Below are positions 12,711 through 28,133 of a DNA stretch of 64,000 nt, one piece after another (the first letter of the stretch is position 1; each line of letters begins with the position of its first letter). Where the stretch lies: the NCBI RefSeq assembly GCF_020184175.1, contig NC_065530.1:50321260-50385259 (forward strand), in the 5' to 3' direction. Both the position numbers and the translations under genes were made by a program. The notes below the pieces were generated by a model that was not told the DNA's origin, searched no databases, and was given only the letters and a program-made list of their open reading frames with translations. This DNA comes from Aphis gossypii (lineage: Eukaryota > Arthropoda > Insecta > Hemiptera > Aphididae).

Positions 12711-14389
12711 GTTGTATACAATTTTGACAAAAAAATTAAAATGAATAAGTATTTTTTTTAAATTTTATCTCGAAAATATACTTTATTAAAAATCGTTATG
12801 GTTTAATTTTTTGTCTATAATTTTATTTAAAATGTGAGATTGTTATCAGTAAAATTTTGTATTTATGTTGATAACATCAATTAATTATTTTTTGAGATAA
12901 AGTTTAATTTACTATCCATTTGTAAGTGTTTTATAACGACATTAGCCTTTGCGCAAGTGTTAGTCGTTCACACGGGTTGGGGTTGCCCTAAATTGCCTCT
13001 AGTAAAGGAATGAAGATAGTTCAAGCAAAAAGTGATGGATATTGATCTCAGTTCTCCCGGGATGGATGAAATTACAGGTCAAAGAGTTGATACTTTTTTT
13101 CTTTCTAAACATAAGAAATCACTAATGAACTCTTTATATATACTAAGTACGTATACTCATACATTGTACTGATTTTATAGTTTGAAATACACCAGTTTAT
13201 TTTGAAAAAGTACAGGGTATATTATTCTTATAATTTTTTTAAACCAGAAATTTAATTTAATTTTTTATTGATATAGTTGTGGGATTGCTTATAACTAGTT
13301 ATAACACACCCATTTGCCTTTTATTAATATAGATAATTTTTAATAGAATATTAATTATTTTTTCAATCTATGATAATTTTTGTTTTTTTCTTACAAATCA
13401 GTTTTAAAATTATTACCTACATTTATTTTAAATCCTATATATTCGAAGAATACGTATGTTATTAATTATTATATTGGTGCATTATTGTCATAATTTACTT
13501 AAATAACAACAAGAAATAACGAGAAAGTAGAACAATGAGTTATGTTTAAAATTTAAATAATTTGTGCCAGATATCTGTTGAATTAATATTATGCATTTAT
13601 GCGAGTTATATATTATACTCGTATTTCAAAGACATAATATTTTTTGTTGTAAATAATGTATATTTAAATAGTACTAGCAGTTTCTTTTCATACACCATAC
13701 AAAATAATTGTATATAGTAGAATACTCGTGTTAAAGGAGATTTTGGTTAGAAATGATTAGATATTGATCTTTTGTGTTCATTTGTGTTTTCATATTTTCA
13801 AAATTCACTGCTAAAATTGTTTTGTTTGTATTTATTTCTTATCTAGTCTTACATTAAGGTTAACATTTATTTAATATCACGGCATATTTAAATATTTAAT
13901 ATAATTTCCTAAAGTATTGGTCATTACCATCGTTTATATAAACCTTGCTACCTATTTGAATAAGTACATTAATTTCATTATTTTGTCTAGACTCTATAAA
14001 CCAATTTATATTGAAAAATTTCAGCAAATCATGTTTGTTTAATGGTTGTGTACACCTCAAATTTTAATTAAAAATAATGCAGTGGTTATTCGTTATTATT
14101 TTTCACGAAACTGTTCCCGGAGTAAATAAACAACGACAAATCAAACTACGTACTATTTAACAGACGTGCCAATGCCCGCTTAAAGTTTTCCAGTTTTAAT
14201 CGGTGTGAAATTAAATTGTATAGTGGTTTATGAGATATCTTAAATAAATCATGGGTCTAACAAAGGGATAGTGGTAATACGCAACTCACCGGTTGTTTTT
14301 ACGTACGGGGAATTACTACATTTTGTGGTTTTCGATAACTAGGTATATTACGCAATTGAATTTTCCAAGTGTTTGGAGGCGGTTCTCTT

Positions 14390-15269
14390 TTCTTCTTCCA
14401 CCTTATCCACTCGTCCACTAAACCCCGTACCGTGCCTGTGTTTCGCAATCTACTATTCCGCCGCGGCCGCCGTGTATTAATCTCTGTTGATGACAGGTAC
14501 GTAGCCAGGTTTTTTTGTGTGGGAGGTGTCGATATAATTATGAAAATAATATTTATTTTTATTATTTGACATGTTTGATATGTGTGCAATGCTTTTTAAT
14601 TTTAGAGTTTAAACATTTCGGAGGGGGGCGAGGGTCCAGACTTCACGGATCCTCTTTGCATATTTGCCTTGGTCGATGACGGTGTCGTAGGTGTTTAATG
14701 AATTAGTCCTATGCAAAAAATAGTGATGGTAATGGTGTTACGTATAGATAGCTTGTGGTGGTACAGTGCTTAACGTGGGTAGTTGGGTTGCTGGTTGGTT
14801 GGTTGACGAACGGACACGCGAACGTATTTTTCGGTGCCAATTAAAAGACGGATTCCCCGTTACTGCGTGCGCGTACATACGTTAACACATTTGTTCTGCA
14901 CTAACGACACGAAGGCAGTCGTCATGCTCCCATCCTCAGTATCATAAACTAGCTATTGTTACACAACAGCGGAGTCGGCGAGAGCGTTGACACGTGTACG
15001 CGCGCGCTCGTTTCCTAGACCGCGCGTTGTATTCTCTTCTAGACGTGTTGGTGGATGAGTATGAGGACAAGATGATGGACGAGGAGGACGAAGACGGTTA
15101 AGCGTCGGGGGTTTTGACATAAATATAGCCATTATAATAACGCCGCTGTGTACACGTCTGTATTATCTTCTGAGTACTTTCCGGTGGAGTTGGCCGTGTC
15201 ATCATCAGGTGTTTACCGCGCGCGCTAGCAAAGTATTGGGTCGTCGGCGTGTAGAGTGATTCCTCTACG

Positions 15270-15304
<35 letters not shown>

Positions 15305-15790
15305 GTGTGGCGGATGTTAATATGTGGAATTCGCCGGCATGCACGCGATGGGGTTATTAATAGAGATAGGATAACCGCTGCTGGGCGCACCGGTATTGTT
15401 GGCAAGCATAGACAGGGTGCCAACGGCGCCGCACACCTTGACTGGTCTGTTGTCGTCCGGCCAGATTTTTCCCTCGTACACACCTTTCTGCATCGTTTAA
15501 AAAAGCGCTACTAATAATAAAACGTCGACGGAGAAAAAGTGCGTGGAAGTAGAGTTAGTGTTGTGTTTACGTGTGTGTGTGTGTGGTAGTGAAGAAGAGC
15601 GAACAAAAACCGTGTGCGAGAGGTGGAAAAAAATCAACAAATCTTCGGGATCGGACGCCGTCGGCTGACATCGATCAATCAGTGTCGACCTAAATACCAA
15701 TAAAATCGAGGGTGGATATAGTTTGGAGTTGTGCGTGCGTGTGTGTGTGGGTAGGTGGGTGGGTAAACGTGTAACTGTGAAAGTGCTAGT
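14390..15790. promoter_or_regulatory. CpG-rich island inside the giant intron
   Basis: GC and CpG content are far above the surroundings, with runs such as CGCGCGCTCG. A (CT)13 tract lies at 15274-15300; its opposite strand reads GAGAGA, the core of insect GAGA-factor sites, which are common in promoters. A donor-like CAG|GTACGT is at 14495 and GTAGGT at about 15750, so non-coding first exons on the + strand are possible, but no coding exon can be defended. It may be an alternative pum promoter, an enhancer, or the promoter of an antisense RNA. Function is inferred from composition only. Confidence 0.35.
15274..15300. repeat. (CT)n microsatellite, 27 nt
   Basis: Pure CT dinucleotide run next to a small inverted repeat (GTAGAG/CTCTAC at about 15251-15268). 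The complementary (GA)n could bind a GAGA-type factor. Confidence 0.9.
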
Positions 15791-18700
15791 ATATTTTTTT
15801 ATTAGTCTTAACACCCTAAATCTATAGTTATAGTTAAAATGTACGACAGTTCAATTATAGTATTTAGTACGTTATCCAATAGAAATTCTTCTTAATTTAT
15901 GTAAATAATATATTCACAAAAAAAAAAATTAAAATATTAGATGTATAGGGTTTTATTGGTATATTTAAATTATGTAGTATATTATAATATACATGCAATA
16001 AATGTTGGAAAAACTGAGATATCACTAGTATTATTTGAAGGTATTTTTAAAATAATATTGTTCCAAACTTTGGCAATTATTGTAACTATTTTAAAGTTGT
16101 ATATGTTACATATATTAAATCGAGTTGAAAAAGTAAATCGTTTAGATATTTAACCTAAGAGTAAGTTTTGCCATATCTAATTTGATACCAATAAACTTAA
16201 GAAGTAACTTTTTTCATTTTTATTTGTCAATTTTTCATGTATTCTTTATTAACTGACCTGTATACTAAAGTAAGTCATACTATCGCACAATAGAATCCTA
16301 GGGGGTATTGTAAGTTTATTCTATCGTTAGTTTCATAACAGTTCTTATTGTTGATGAAACCTAGATTTATTTGAGCTGTCCCATAAATTATATTTATATT
16401 ATCATTTGAGGATGAAAAAGTAATTAATACAATTCCCAAATCATGAATCGTTACCAGTTAAGGTAGGCATGTCAATCTAATAGTAAGTTCTACTATTAAA
16501 GTATACTTTGCCGATGAAATAGTCGTATCTAATTTCCATTAACTTGAAGTTATTTTTCATATATTTGTGTTATTATGTTGGCTAAGTATAAAACTGAGGC
16601 TTTAGTATTTCAAATTTGTTACTATGCTAACCTTAATTGAATAGAATAGGCTTTTTGAGTACCAAATTCAATCCTACAGATAATTAGGTGTATTATAACC
16701 AATGGAATTGTTTAATTAATTCTATACCAGTAGGTAATTTAATTTAATATTATTAATACAATAATTTGTCTCTTAAAAAAAAAAAAAACGTTATTACGTA
16801 ACTGGTATTTGTTTAGTATAATTTGAATAAAAAAGTTCGTAAATTTTGTTTCATTCGATATTTTATGATAATTAATTTGTGCAATATAAAATATGTCTGT
16901 TACTAGTAAATATTGAACTCGATTAATAAATATTAAGCAAATTTAATAAACGAGTTTTTTTTTATCGTAGTGACTGAAGAAACCAATCTCGTGTGTTGTT
17001 TGTATTGCTAATCCATTATGTTGAAAAATAATTATTTTATTAGCGTCTTTTAGACATTTAAAGCAGCTGTTAGAAAAGTAACTTTAATCCCCGTATTTGC
17101 TTTATTGCTTACCAATGTTATATAAGTACCTATATTGCTATTAATCAATTTCTTTATTAAAATGTTTGATATTAAATAATTGTAATGATACAATTTCGAC
17201 ATTTTTTAAGTAGTTTAGAGATTTTCTACTTTTTTTATATTACTAATTTTATTTTTCAATTATTATGTTAGATACGTTTAATATATATATTATATTCAAA
17301 TTTGGTTCAAAATAATTTTTTCTCTTATGGGTTATGATTTCATTTTTAGGTCCCTGAAAAAGTAAATGTGTTTATAAAATTGAAAATATATTTTATCCGT
17401 ATTTTGAGAGATACAATCAATAATAGAATTCTCATAATTATACTATGTAGTATTTCTGTAAAATATTTTGGCTGTCAGTTGCTTAAGTATTTTAAAATCT
17501 ATTATCTACTATAAGAAATGTCGGTTTTGTACGTTTGAATAGTAGATATTTTATTTTTCTTATTGTTTTATTAAATAAAACTTTTATTTGTGATTTATAT
17601 TTTTTGTTTTTTCCAAACCAACTATAAAATAAAAATTTGTACATAGATAGACTTTATAATATAATTTAAACTTTTTACCTATAGCATTGTTTGGAAAACT
17701 AAATAATTCGAATAATTCATATTAGGTATATGTGTGTTGTAATGTTTTTGATCTTTTTTTTTATAATAGTAGATACCTATTTAAAGTCAATAATTTTATT
17801 ATATTCAAATAGTTAATAACAAATTGTATACTTAGTTATTACGTAGGTCATGCAAGTATACAATTTCTATTTAATAAACCACGATTATATACAATTTTGC
17901 GGTTTGGCTATTTCCCAACGAGTTGTCACCATTTATGATTTGGACCATTTCACTTTTCATAAGATAATAAAACCTCTCATTTCTTTCTACTTAGATTACA
18001 TTTTATGAACTCAATTTGTCTTTTTTTTTTCAAATAATTTCCTGCGGATCACGTTCCGTTTAATAATTCGTTCTCACCATACATTAATCATTAGTCATGC
18101 CCCACGAGGGTGGTTCTGCATGACGGTTTCCGCTCAGGTGTCTATTTATGTCCTTGGCGAATCGCTTTCAAGTGTGTCAATATAAATGACTGCCTTGTGA
18201 TTTATAATCTTTATTTATGTATATATATTGGCACAAGGGTTCAATAAATTTACAGTGAATGACTTTTGGAAACTTAAAATCGTATATTGTTAGTCTCATC
18301 ATATTATTGTATTTATATAAGTAATATTAATAATCAAATGATGACAAAAATGAATAATACTGAATTAAATACTTTTTTATGTTTTATACATAGGTACATA
18401 TTGTAAAAACACCATCAGAATAGAATAATAATAATATTGATATATTATTTATTTATTTAACATATTTTTTTATAAAAATTGTTATTCTTTAATAATTTTA
18501 GGGTTTTAAGCCCATCTTTCTGTATATATATGAAAAAGGTCTAAACGAACGATATAGAACTAATTAATAATGGTGTTGTCTTGTTCAGACTCCGGTAGTT
18601 TGGCAAAAACTCTGTTTCCCCTCATTCACCACTTTCTTCGAATCATGTGTATCGCTTGTAATTACGATGCTTGTTCATATAAAAATCATTAAAGCTAATG

Positions 18701-19389
18701 AAAAATGCTGGATTTGACGTGTTGTTTCTGCAATTAGACACGATGACTGATTTATGTTGGTATATGTTTACGTTTAGTTTATTAAAATTTTGTTGTGTAG
18801 TTTTTTATTAAATTGTCTTATATTTTCGCAATTTTAAATCAAGTGTAATCTATATGCTACTGTCAACTGATAGCTCAAAACATCGAAAACGATTACGTGA
18901 CATGATATCATAATAATGTAATTTATATATCGTTTCTCTGTGTTCTCCAGTTTTTTTTTTTGAGTGATGATTTCATAGTTTTAGGTGTTAGTAAAGCATT
19001 TCTAAACATTTACTGAATCATTGCATGATAGGTACATAACGTGCAAAATGTTTTTGAATTGTATTTGCGTGTCAAAAATAGTAGGTAATATAACATTTTT
19101 AAAAGTATGGTATTATTTCAAATTAATTTTCTATTTAACGTAGAAGTTTGTGTTAAATGTAATTAGAATTGTCTGTTTTTCACGGTTCAGACTTGAACGC
19201 AAACGAGTTGAGTAGTTTTTTTTAGTGAAATGTCAAACTTTGTAATATTTGAGAACGTTATTTTCGAGCATTTAGTATTCATGTGCCAAAAAATTTACGT
19301 TATTGCTAAAGAAAAAAATGTATATTATTTACAAGCATGTACATAATATATTATTATAATAGGTACATGTAAAATAGCGAAATCACCCT

Positions 19390-20290
19390 TAACGTCTTTT
19401 GGCTTGTAATGTCGTTACGAGACCATCGTGACACGTTTGTTGTGTTATAAACATCAGCTGTAGAGGCTGTTGGTCTTTTTTTTACGAGATTCCGAGTGAC
19501 CCACTAGAGGATTGAAAATTTCCTTTGACCCGTTATGTTTATTGGCCGCTGGCGATCACTGACCGGTTTTATACTACGGCGGCAGTAGCAACCGGGTCGT
19601 TATTAAGGAAACTGCAAAACGCTTGATTTTTTGCTTTTGTTTTATTTGCGAACTATAGTCTTGGGGATATCGCGTACAAACTGCTACTATCATCGCCCTC
19701 AAACAATATGCCCCCCGAGGTTTATCGTTAACTACGAGCACGTGTACGAAAAAATGAGGTATTGGTTTTGGGGAAGATCTATTTCAAATTTTTTTTTTTT
19801 AAATTACAATATTTTTTTTTACACTACATATTTGTATAGTATGTTTCTCGCCCTTACCCCATTTATAATAAGAAAAGATTGAAATTTGTAGTGTGCTTGT
19901 CTTGTACTTATATTATTATTTTTTTGGTCATCATTTTACGCAAAAAATAATATTAAAAATAAGTAATAATAATCGTTGTTCATGGGTTTCGTTGTTGTAA
20001 TGTGCGTGTGTGTGAGAAGCACGCGCGTCAACGACCCACGGCGGCCGTGGCGAAGAACATCGCCGCCGTTCGACTATATTATTATATATTGTGGAGGTTG
20101 TCGACCCGTACGCGATGTTTTAGTCGGGCAACCGTGACGCAGCGATCTTTCGGGTGTAATTGCAGCGTTTTCGGACTGTATAGTACTCGTCGTGGCAGGA
20201 GTGTTTTGTGTGGGGGGAGGGGGTTAAGTTTAAGTGAGAAACCGCAACGGTGTCGACATTATAGGTTTTGCATAGATGTATATAATTGAA
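19390..20290. promoter_or_regulatory. CpG-rich patches in the giant intron
   Basis: Two patches, about 19.39-19.75 and 20.00-20.29 kb, are rich in CpG (for example GGCGGCCGTGGCGAAG). Open frames of 76-95 codons on both strands reflect the lower AT content and look like no protein family. Probably a regulatory element or an unannotated non-coding exon; not certain. Confidence 0.25.
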
Positions 20291-23200
20291 AAACGAATTT
20301 ACATTATACTGCACGATAGTATAACCCGTTTTATTATATATTGGTAACAATAGGATTTTGGGTATTAGTTTAATTGATATTGTTAAATTCTTGTTTTATA
20401 TGCCAATACAAAGTTTGTGTTAAATATGATGTACATTTTAGGCATAGTATATTATAAGCATGCATTATATTAATGAGTGTTAAGATTAAAGTTTTTGTTT
20501 TAAAATGTAATAAAGAACAAGAGTATATATGTCTAGCTGTTGTAAGAAAGATTTATTTGTCACTTTGAATTGCACCGCCCCCGCCATCGGCAGATCACGC
20601 ATAGTGAGCGTGAGAAATTGCTTTTTTCAATTGCAAATGCGCCCGGTGAAAACTAGTGGTTACCGCGTTTCGATCGGATTCGCCGATTTTCTTAATCTTG
20701 GTGTTTTACGCTTTCGAAATTATTGTTTTTTTTGTCACTAAAATCGACAGTAAATAATTTTCTTCGGTTTAAAAGAGTATAAATACTTTTTTCGTTCTTT
20801 TTTTTTTTAAATTCTATAATTTTTGCTTAATAAACAATAAACATTTCCAGAGGAATGTTAAATATATAATATTGCATCTCTTGTGTTTATTTGCTTTTTT
20901 ATCTACACAGTGTTTAGGTATTATATTTACATCTATAATTAATATATTTTGAATGAATTTTTGTTCGAATTTATTGTAGTTATGTTATGTAATTAGCTTA
21001 AAACATTTTATAATTTTTTTTTATTTTATACTCATTAACCGCTGGTTGTAAATTTAAATTCTATTTTTAAAAAAATTTAATTTTGCTAGGACAATATTCA
21101 AATTGTAAAAATTATCTTAGTATATTTACTACTTAATTTATTGATAAAATGTGTGTATTATGTATAAGTTTATCACAAGTTGATTACCGTGTCGAAAATG
21201 TAAATTGTTTTATTGTTAGTACCTAATTAAAATTTGTTTTCAATCAAACATTAAAATACTCTCATGCTAGTTGTTACCAGCTTGATGGAAATAATAATAC
21301 TTTTTCATTAATATTATCTTATGGTCTAAATTATATCTGAAAGTTACAAGTAAACAATTTCAATTGTGTACTTACTAATTAAAACTTATTTTAAAATTAA
21401 CTTTTCTATAAATGTTTATTTAAAATTACATACCTCCGAGAAATATATTATATATTAAAATACATAAATAATTTCTTTTTGAATCCACAGTACACCCAAC
21501 ATAATTATTAAAAACGATGTTTTTATAGTATTTTTGTTACTATTGTACAATTTTTAAATTAATTACTTAAATTACAAATTATTATTAAAACCATATGGTT
21601 ATATATTTAATAGTTTATTGTCGATGTATCATTTTTATTAGCAGTTATTTAATTAATTTAGATGGTATACTCTAGAACTTGATTGTATATTTGTTAATTA
21701 ACATAAATTAATGTTTTTTAAAAAGAAAATTACTGAATTGTGTTACTGCAATGTACAAATTTAAATGTTATACATATAAATTTTGTTCGGTGTACATGGT
21801 TCAAATAAAAGTGTTTATTCTGATTTCATAGATTTCATAAAATAACAACTGTATCCGTCAACGGACTTTATTTGTATTTTATTGTGTTGTATGTCGGACA
21901 TAGGTACACAGTTGATGCAGTTGTTACAATATGTATCGACTAATCAATTTACATTTGTGGTCATATTATTTTCATAGGGCTTACAATGGACAATTTACGA
22001 GAGAAAATAAAATCTTCAGGGTTTGGCTGAATTCAAATACTCATAATTAAAAATCGAAGCCAAAAAATAACACGGATCCAAAGCACGCGTGTTTTTTCCT
22101 TTGAGAATCCTGATAAGTTTATTATTTACATATCATTATTATACATCATACTCGTCTTTCCCGCTACACGGCATTGGGTGTTTTAACGTCATATTCGATT
22201 TCATTTGGTTAATGTCATTACTAAAGCTACATTATTGCAATATTCTATATATTCCACGAGTGTATCAATTTTCTAAAAAGTTGTTTTTTCATGTTAATTG
22301 AGCCACGGGATCTCTATTTTTTTATATTGTGACGCATTTATAGTTTCTCAATCGATGTACCGGTTTCATGCGTACGCTTGAGTTTTATCATTCCGTTATT
22401 ATATTTATTATACATTTATAACAATATGGATTATATTATTGTGTACACTATACTGCTAGACGATTATTCGGACTATGTATACAATATACGTTGTACCTAC
22501 ATAATATAAGTGCCTACCGTCGCCTCTGTGCAGCGTAATGCTTATGTAGATGCAAGAATTCCCGTTACCTGTTAGTCGTGCGAACGTGTTCTAAGCTCGC
22601 GTGCGTGTTCTTTGCGGCCGTGACGATTTTTTTCATTGTTTGCTTATCAAAATAATAATAATAAAAAAAGAAAAAACAGTAACAAAAGACCCTTTTTTTC
22701 CGCTAAAAATGAAATAGTTATGAGATATGTCAAAGACGTTCAGGGTTGCGCGTAGTGGAAAATTTATAATTATATATATACATATATAGTACATACGTAC
22801 ACCGCATACCTACATTGCTATGCCATACATTCTATATTGCATGTACATTGAAAACGTATATAGGTTCTCGTATTTATATACATTTTTGGCTTGAGATTGG
22901 TAAGTTGGTAGTTTATCTATTTCCCTTTGATCTGCCAGCATGTTGTACCACAAAACACTATTTGAGAAAGAGTTCTGTGTTTAGACTAGATTTGGTTTTT
23001 AGGTCTCATGGACACTTCATTATAATTGTTGCAATCCTGCATAATATTCGACGTATTTCTTCTTGTTTATTTGTTTACATAGTTAAATGAGTAGATTGTA
23101 GTGTTTGGGTGTGTATACCACCTAACCACTTTGAGTATGTGTAAGGAATTCGAGATGAGGGGAGAAATTCCCTGGTAAAACAAATTGTCTAATAACCGCT

Positions 23201-24029
23201 TAATTTTGAAACAGTATTGATTTGTGCGTTTATGTATGATAAATGTATTTAATTATTTTAGCCTGTATTATGATATTGGACTAAAAGAAAATCACAATGT
23301 CTTAATTTTATAAACTTTTTAATATTAATTAGTCAGTTGGCTTTATCATAATCTCATGTTGATAATAATAATAGTTTTGTATTATGATATTTTTCCTTGA
23401 AAACTTGATTCAATACTGCAGTTAATGAATTATAGGCTTATGTATGACTAATAATGAGCTACTATATGTAGATATATATGATTCAAAGGTTCCGAATCTG
23501 ATACTGATTGCACGCATTTTACCATTACAAGTATGTATGCTTTTTAATCGGGTTATAATTTATCCGTGTACCCATTGTTTTTCAATGCATGTGTAATCGT
23601 TTTCTTATTATTGTTTCAAGGAATAGACATTCGTTTTGATAAATAGTAATTTAAAAAATAAAGTTTAATGATATAAAAGATTTTCTAAGCTGAGTGCAAG
23701 CATATTTTTATAAACATTTTCCATGTATCCATTAATTTTATTTTGTTATATACTGAATTTGACAACGATGCATAATATATTTTTTGATATCAAACTATCC
23801 AAACGCGGCTCGTATTATATATTCTTTTGCGGTTGTCCGGTAGTTCTGTAACTCATGAAGCACATTACTCGTCACAAAAAAAAAAAACGAAAACGAAACG
23901 AAAAAAAAATTAAAATTATTACTACCGGTCATTAATTTTTGTTTAAAAACTATCTACATGGAAAATCACACAGTGTTGGATCGTCATCATCGTCCACGTG
24001 ACTTGACCCTGCCATAATTCACTGACATT

Positions 24030-24560
24030 AATGTGCTTTGCATACGTATGCGTGACGCACCTCCGTCGCCAGTGTTGTTTACTGCCCTTCCCGGTTTGGC
24101 TTTCCCCGCGCTGCTCGTCGCCACGTCGCATTGCTATAAATTTTGTTCCCTCGACCTCGTGACGCAACGATTCATCTCTTGCGTTGAAAACTCGTCGCGT
24201 ATTTTTCCTCGCATACTGGGAAAACGTCGAAATGAGGAACGACAGGACGGCCGTACACCGAGACGACGATGTGTGCTGCTACGCGCTTCTGACTTACCTT
24301 TATACTTGACTGATCTATTTCGAGTGGATATCATATTATATTATTATGTATATGCGTATTGAAGAATATCACGTTGTTCGTGACTGACGACTTTGTAGTT
24401 GTAGTAGTAGTAGAAGTAGCAGCAGCAGCAGCAGCTTAGGCTAGCGGGTCGGTGGGTGGATGGCTGCGTCGAGAGAAAAACGTTCAAAAGCATTGGCAAT
24501 TCGTGCACGCGGGCGGTACCGGTACACAAACACCGACCGTGCACAATATTCGCTGCCATC
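24030..24560. promoter_or_regulatory. CpG-rich patch with GTA/GCA triplet repeat
   Basis: CpG-rich stretch with overlapping, mutually exclusive open frames on both strands. It contains a triplet repeat at 24395-24435 that changes from GTA to GCA units. No protein is recognisable. Regulatory function is only suggested by composition. Confidence 0.25.
24395..24435. repeat. GTA/GCA triplet microsatellite
   Basis: Imperfect GTAGTTGTAGTAGTAG units turn into (GCA)5-6. The triplet periodicity makes long apparent open frames on the minus strand (Cys and Tyr runs), which are not real proteins. Confidence 0.85.
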
Positions 24561-27500
24561 GGTCGTCTATATTTACTTTGCCATAAGTCTCACGAGATAG
24601 AATATTTAAAGATATTTACGCCGGATATGGGTATTGGATATTGGATATGTGTACTTTCCCGGTGTTTGTGTACGCAAATTTTGTATAGAGTTTTGGATTT
24701 TTTTCATATTTTATTTCGCGTGGATGACTAAAAAACTATTATCGTTGCATGTATGAAATCCATTTCGATATATCTTTCTCCGAAATCGTTCCTTGTTGAC
24801 AACGGCACACGTTCTGGAGAAAACGATACCTCTGCTACATGTAATGCTCAAGCATACTATATATTTAATAATAATATATATTGATGTCCGTTTGTTGTTG
24901 GTTCGATTGTGTCTATACTTTGTTCTTTTATTCGGAAGTGTGTCCGTGATGCGATTATAATGTTGTCTGTAGTGGTTTTGGCGGAGAGAGGGGGGAGAGA
25001 TGGGTTGTAGACAAAATACATTTTGTTGTTGTTCCGGGACATAACGCTCAGAGTGCTTTTCGCACGGATGACTGATAAGTGATATTTCCTTCGAACCGTT
25101 GACCTCAAGTACTCTATATAAAAGAATAAAAAAATATAAAAAGAAAAATCTATTAATTAATATCTCATTTCATTACGAACAGATGAGTTCGCTCACTTTA
25201 AACGCAATAATATAGACTTGCGTCGGTTTTCTGTAATAAATTAATTTAAAGAAATTGAGTAAAAACTGATTATATGGAATTTGAATATTATGTACAGACT
25301 AATACTCTATAACAAGCGTATGGATTACGGATAGAAAAATAAATTTATGTTATCATGTGCATGTGAATTTAGTATTATATTTTATTCATTTGAATCTATA
25401 AAATAACGTTAAAAAATAAATATCCAATACAACATATTTAATATGAATTAAAAATTAAGCGGGGGATCATTTTGGTAGTACCTACATATATATATATATA
25501 TATGTATACCGAATATAATATTATTAAGTTTTTACCAATTTGCAATTTTCATAGTGAAAAGTAGTATTTTCCTTCTTCAAAATATTATAGTTAGCATATT
25601 TTGCAGTTTATAAAGTTACGTTTTCCTTGAAGCGTCCGGACGCGGCGTCGAACGCTGTACTATAAACTTATGTATTTTGAATGTGACGCGGCCAGTATAG
25701 AACGTCCAGACGTTAATGATCTTTTTCATTCTATATGTTTACATAGGTATACAAATTGTAAATTGCACTCATTAGAAAAATATAAATGCTCACTGCACGC
25801 GCGCGTTTATCTAACAAAAACAAGTGTACTGATATAGCTGAGTGTTGGGTATTTCTAATTAAACCATTTACAATTACTATCTAAAAAATATTTTGTTCTC
25901 ACCTATATACAATATGGTAAAACTTACAAAATGTTCTGTAAATATAACCAAATATATTAGTAAAACTATTCAATTACGTTCTGTACCTGATACCTATTGC
26001 TCTGAGTAGATAATACAATTCATTTAGTCGTAGAAACATAAATAATTTTGTTACTTTATCGTAATAAGTACAATTCAACAAATTGTTTGTTAATTCGACA
26101 AAATTGTTTAATAAGAATGATATAAATAAAAGTATTACAATTAATACATTTATGTTGTAGATTCAAAACATTGATTTAAATAACTGTTTTGTTGAATACC
26201 ATTTGATTATTTTTTCCGTGTAAGTAATTGTGGTGTAACTCGACGTACCTCCAGTAATGTTTATTTCTTAAAACTTCGCGCGTCATCTCCTGTGTTTTAT
26301 ACAATTTTCATGAGGTTCGCCGGTTGTTGTTTCACTTACTTGCATAAGACGTCCGTGGATTAAAAGTAAATACCTTTGTATATACGGGAAGTATACAAAA
26401 TTATTTACTTAAAAATTTAAATTATTTATATTTTAAAACTATAACTGCCGGAAGAGTTATATTTTATTAATTATTATTTGTTATGTAAGTACTTTGTAAA
26501 ACTTGATATTTTATACAGAAAAAAAAATCTGATGTTTTTACAATATTTCAGTTGTTTTTTAAAGAACTAAATTTCCTTTATGACATAATAATATGACATT
26601 ATTTATTCCATCGAATATTCCCTTTACTGTAGTGCGCTTATGTGATAGCCCAAAAATATAATAAAAGTCATTTTTCTTGTGATAAAATTTATTTATTGTC
26701 ATCGTGTAATTTATAAAATTAATTTGTCACGTATGGAATTAGAAAATAATTTTTGATGGTTATCATAACCTATAAGCATAAATCACCCTTATGTATTTTT
26801 ATTCTAAATACTACGTGCATTTAGTGCCCTTTGTGTATTCTCGAAAATCATAATGCCGTTGGATAAAGTAAATTAAAAAAGGTTCATTGGCAACACGAAT
26901 TTAACCTAATTACTAGAGTCAAATGATTAAATCTGCCAATAACTTTTCTGTAAAGCGACGCGAGGGTGAAATCTCAAATTTTTATGGACGCTGTTAAATG
27001 GGGTTATTTTTTATACTCACCCCTCTTAAAGTCTTCTTATTAAGACCAGCTTTGGGTGTTTCTTTTGTGTATTCAAGACGTTTTTACGATGGCTTTTAAA
27101 AATGTATATTAACTGTGGTATCCCAGATTTAATTTGATTACTAGAAGGTAAAAACTTGCTGTTTGGAGGAGAGTAATGAGCCACTGTAAAATGGATAGCT
27201 ATTTATTTTGAAAAATAAAAAGTTACAATATAATAACTGTAGTCAAGCTGAGAAATAAAGCTTCGTTGAAAATCTATATGTCATAGAAATGCCTCAAATG
27301 AAATTAAATTGTAGTAATTTATTTAGAAACGGTTCACCATATAATATTGTTGAGAAGACTTGGTGTAATGACTCGTTTTAAAAATTGCACTTAATGACGA
27401 TTCGAGATAGATATACTGTGTTAAAGCATTTATAGCTTGATATAATTAAAGTAAATTTGTTTTAATTGCTTTACCGTCGTTACCTCATCGTATTAAGATT

Positions 27501-28104
27501 TATCTTGTGGCAGATTAACGATAAAGTATAGTATTATTTATGCATATATTTCAATGATGAGTGTGCATCAGTTATTATTAATTATATACAATATCGTCGT
27601 TTTTAATTTTTCTTTGTATTGAGAATTTAATACGTATACAATTACGAGGTTTTTAATTTGAATATTGTTATAAATTTTGCATTCTAAAGTAACTGTTAAT
27701 TGTGAATAAAAACCCTTCACTGTGATCGGTGATGAACAGCAGTTGTAGTCAGTGGCGTGTTGTTATTTTTCACACATTTGCATATTCACATAGCATGAAA
27801 TACGTTCTATACACGTCGCGTACAATACAGAGTAATATTTTTATTCCGCTGTCATGTTTAAACGTACATACTCGTCATCGTTGCAGCGTACCAGTCAGGG
27901 GGACAAATTAAGTAATTATTTATAATACCTATTAACGTAATGCGTAATTTTTTTCGGACATCCGATTGTCTCTTCGTGTAATGTTTGAATCTAAAACTAA
28001 ACCAACTGAGTATTATGTGCCATGTATTTAAAATGTTTAAAACCTACGTAAGCCTGAACGAGCCTTAGGATTTAATTTTTACCGTACCATTCAACTGTGT
28101 TTTG

Positions 28105-28133
28105 TATTATTATTATTATTATTATTATTATTT
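28105..28133. repeat. (ATT)n microsatellite
   Basis: Nine to ten units of a trinucleotide repeat just upstream of the GC-rich island at 28.2 kb. It may mark the boundary of the island. Confidence 0.88.

Noticed and set aside
13035..13077. Short frame MDIDLSSPGMDEITG followed by a GT, possible first exon
   Set aside because: The donor (GTCAAA) is poor, the phase does not fit pum, and 15 codons are too few to support a call.
15000..15103. Acidic frame ending VLVDEYEDKMMDEEDEDG in the CpG-rich island
   Set aside because: Short frame just after a stop, with ATG only near its end and no splice context. Likely chance from GA-rich sequence.
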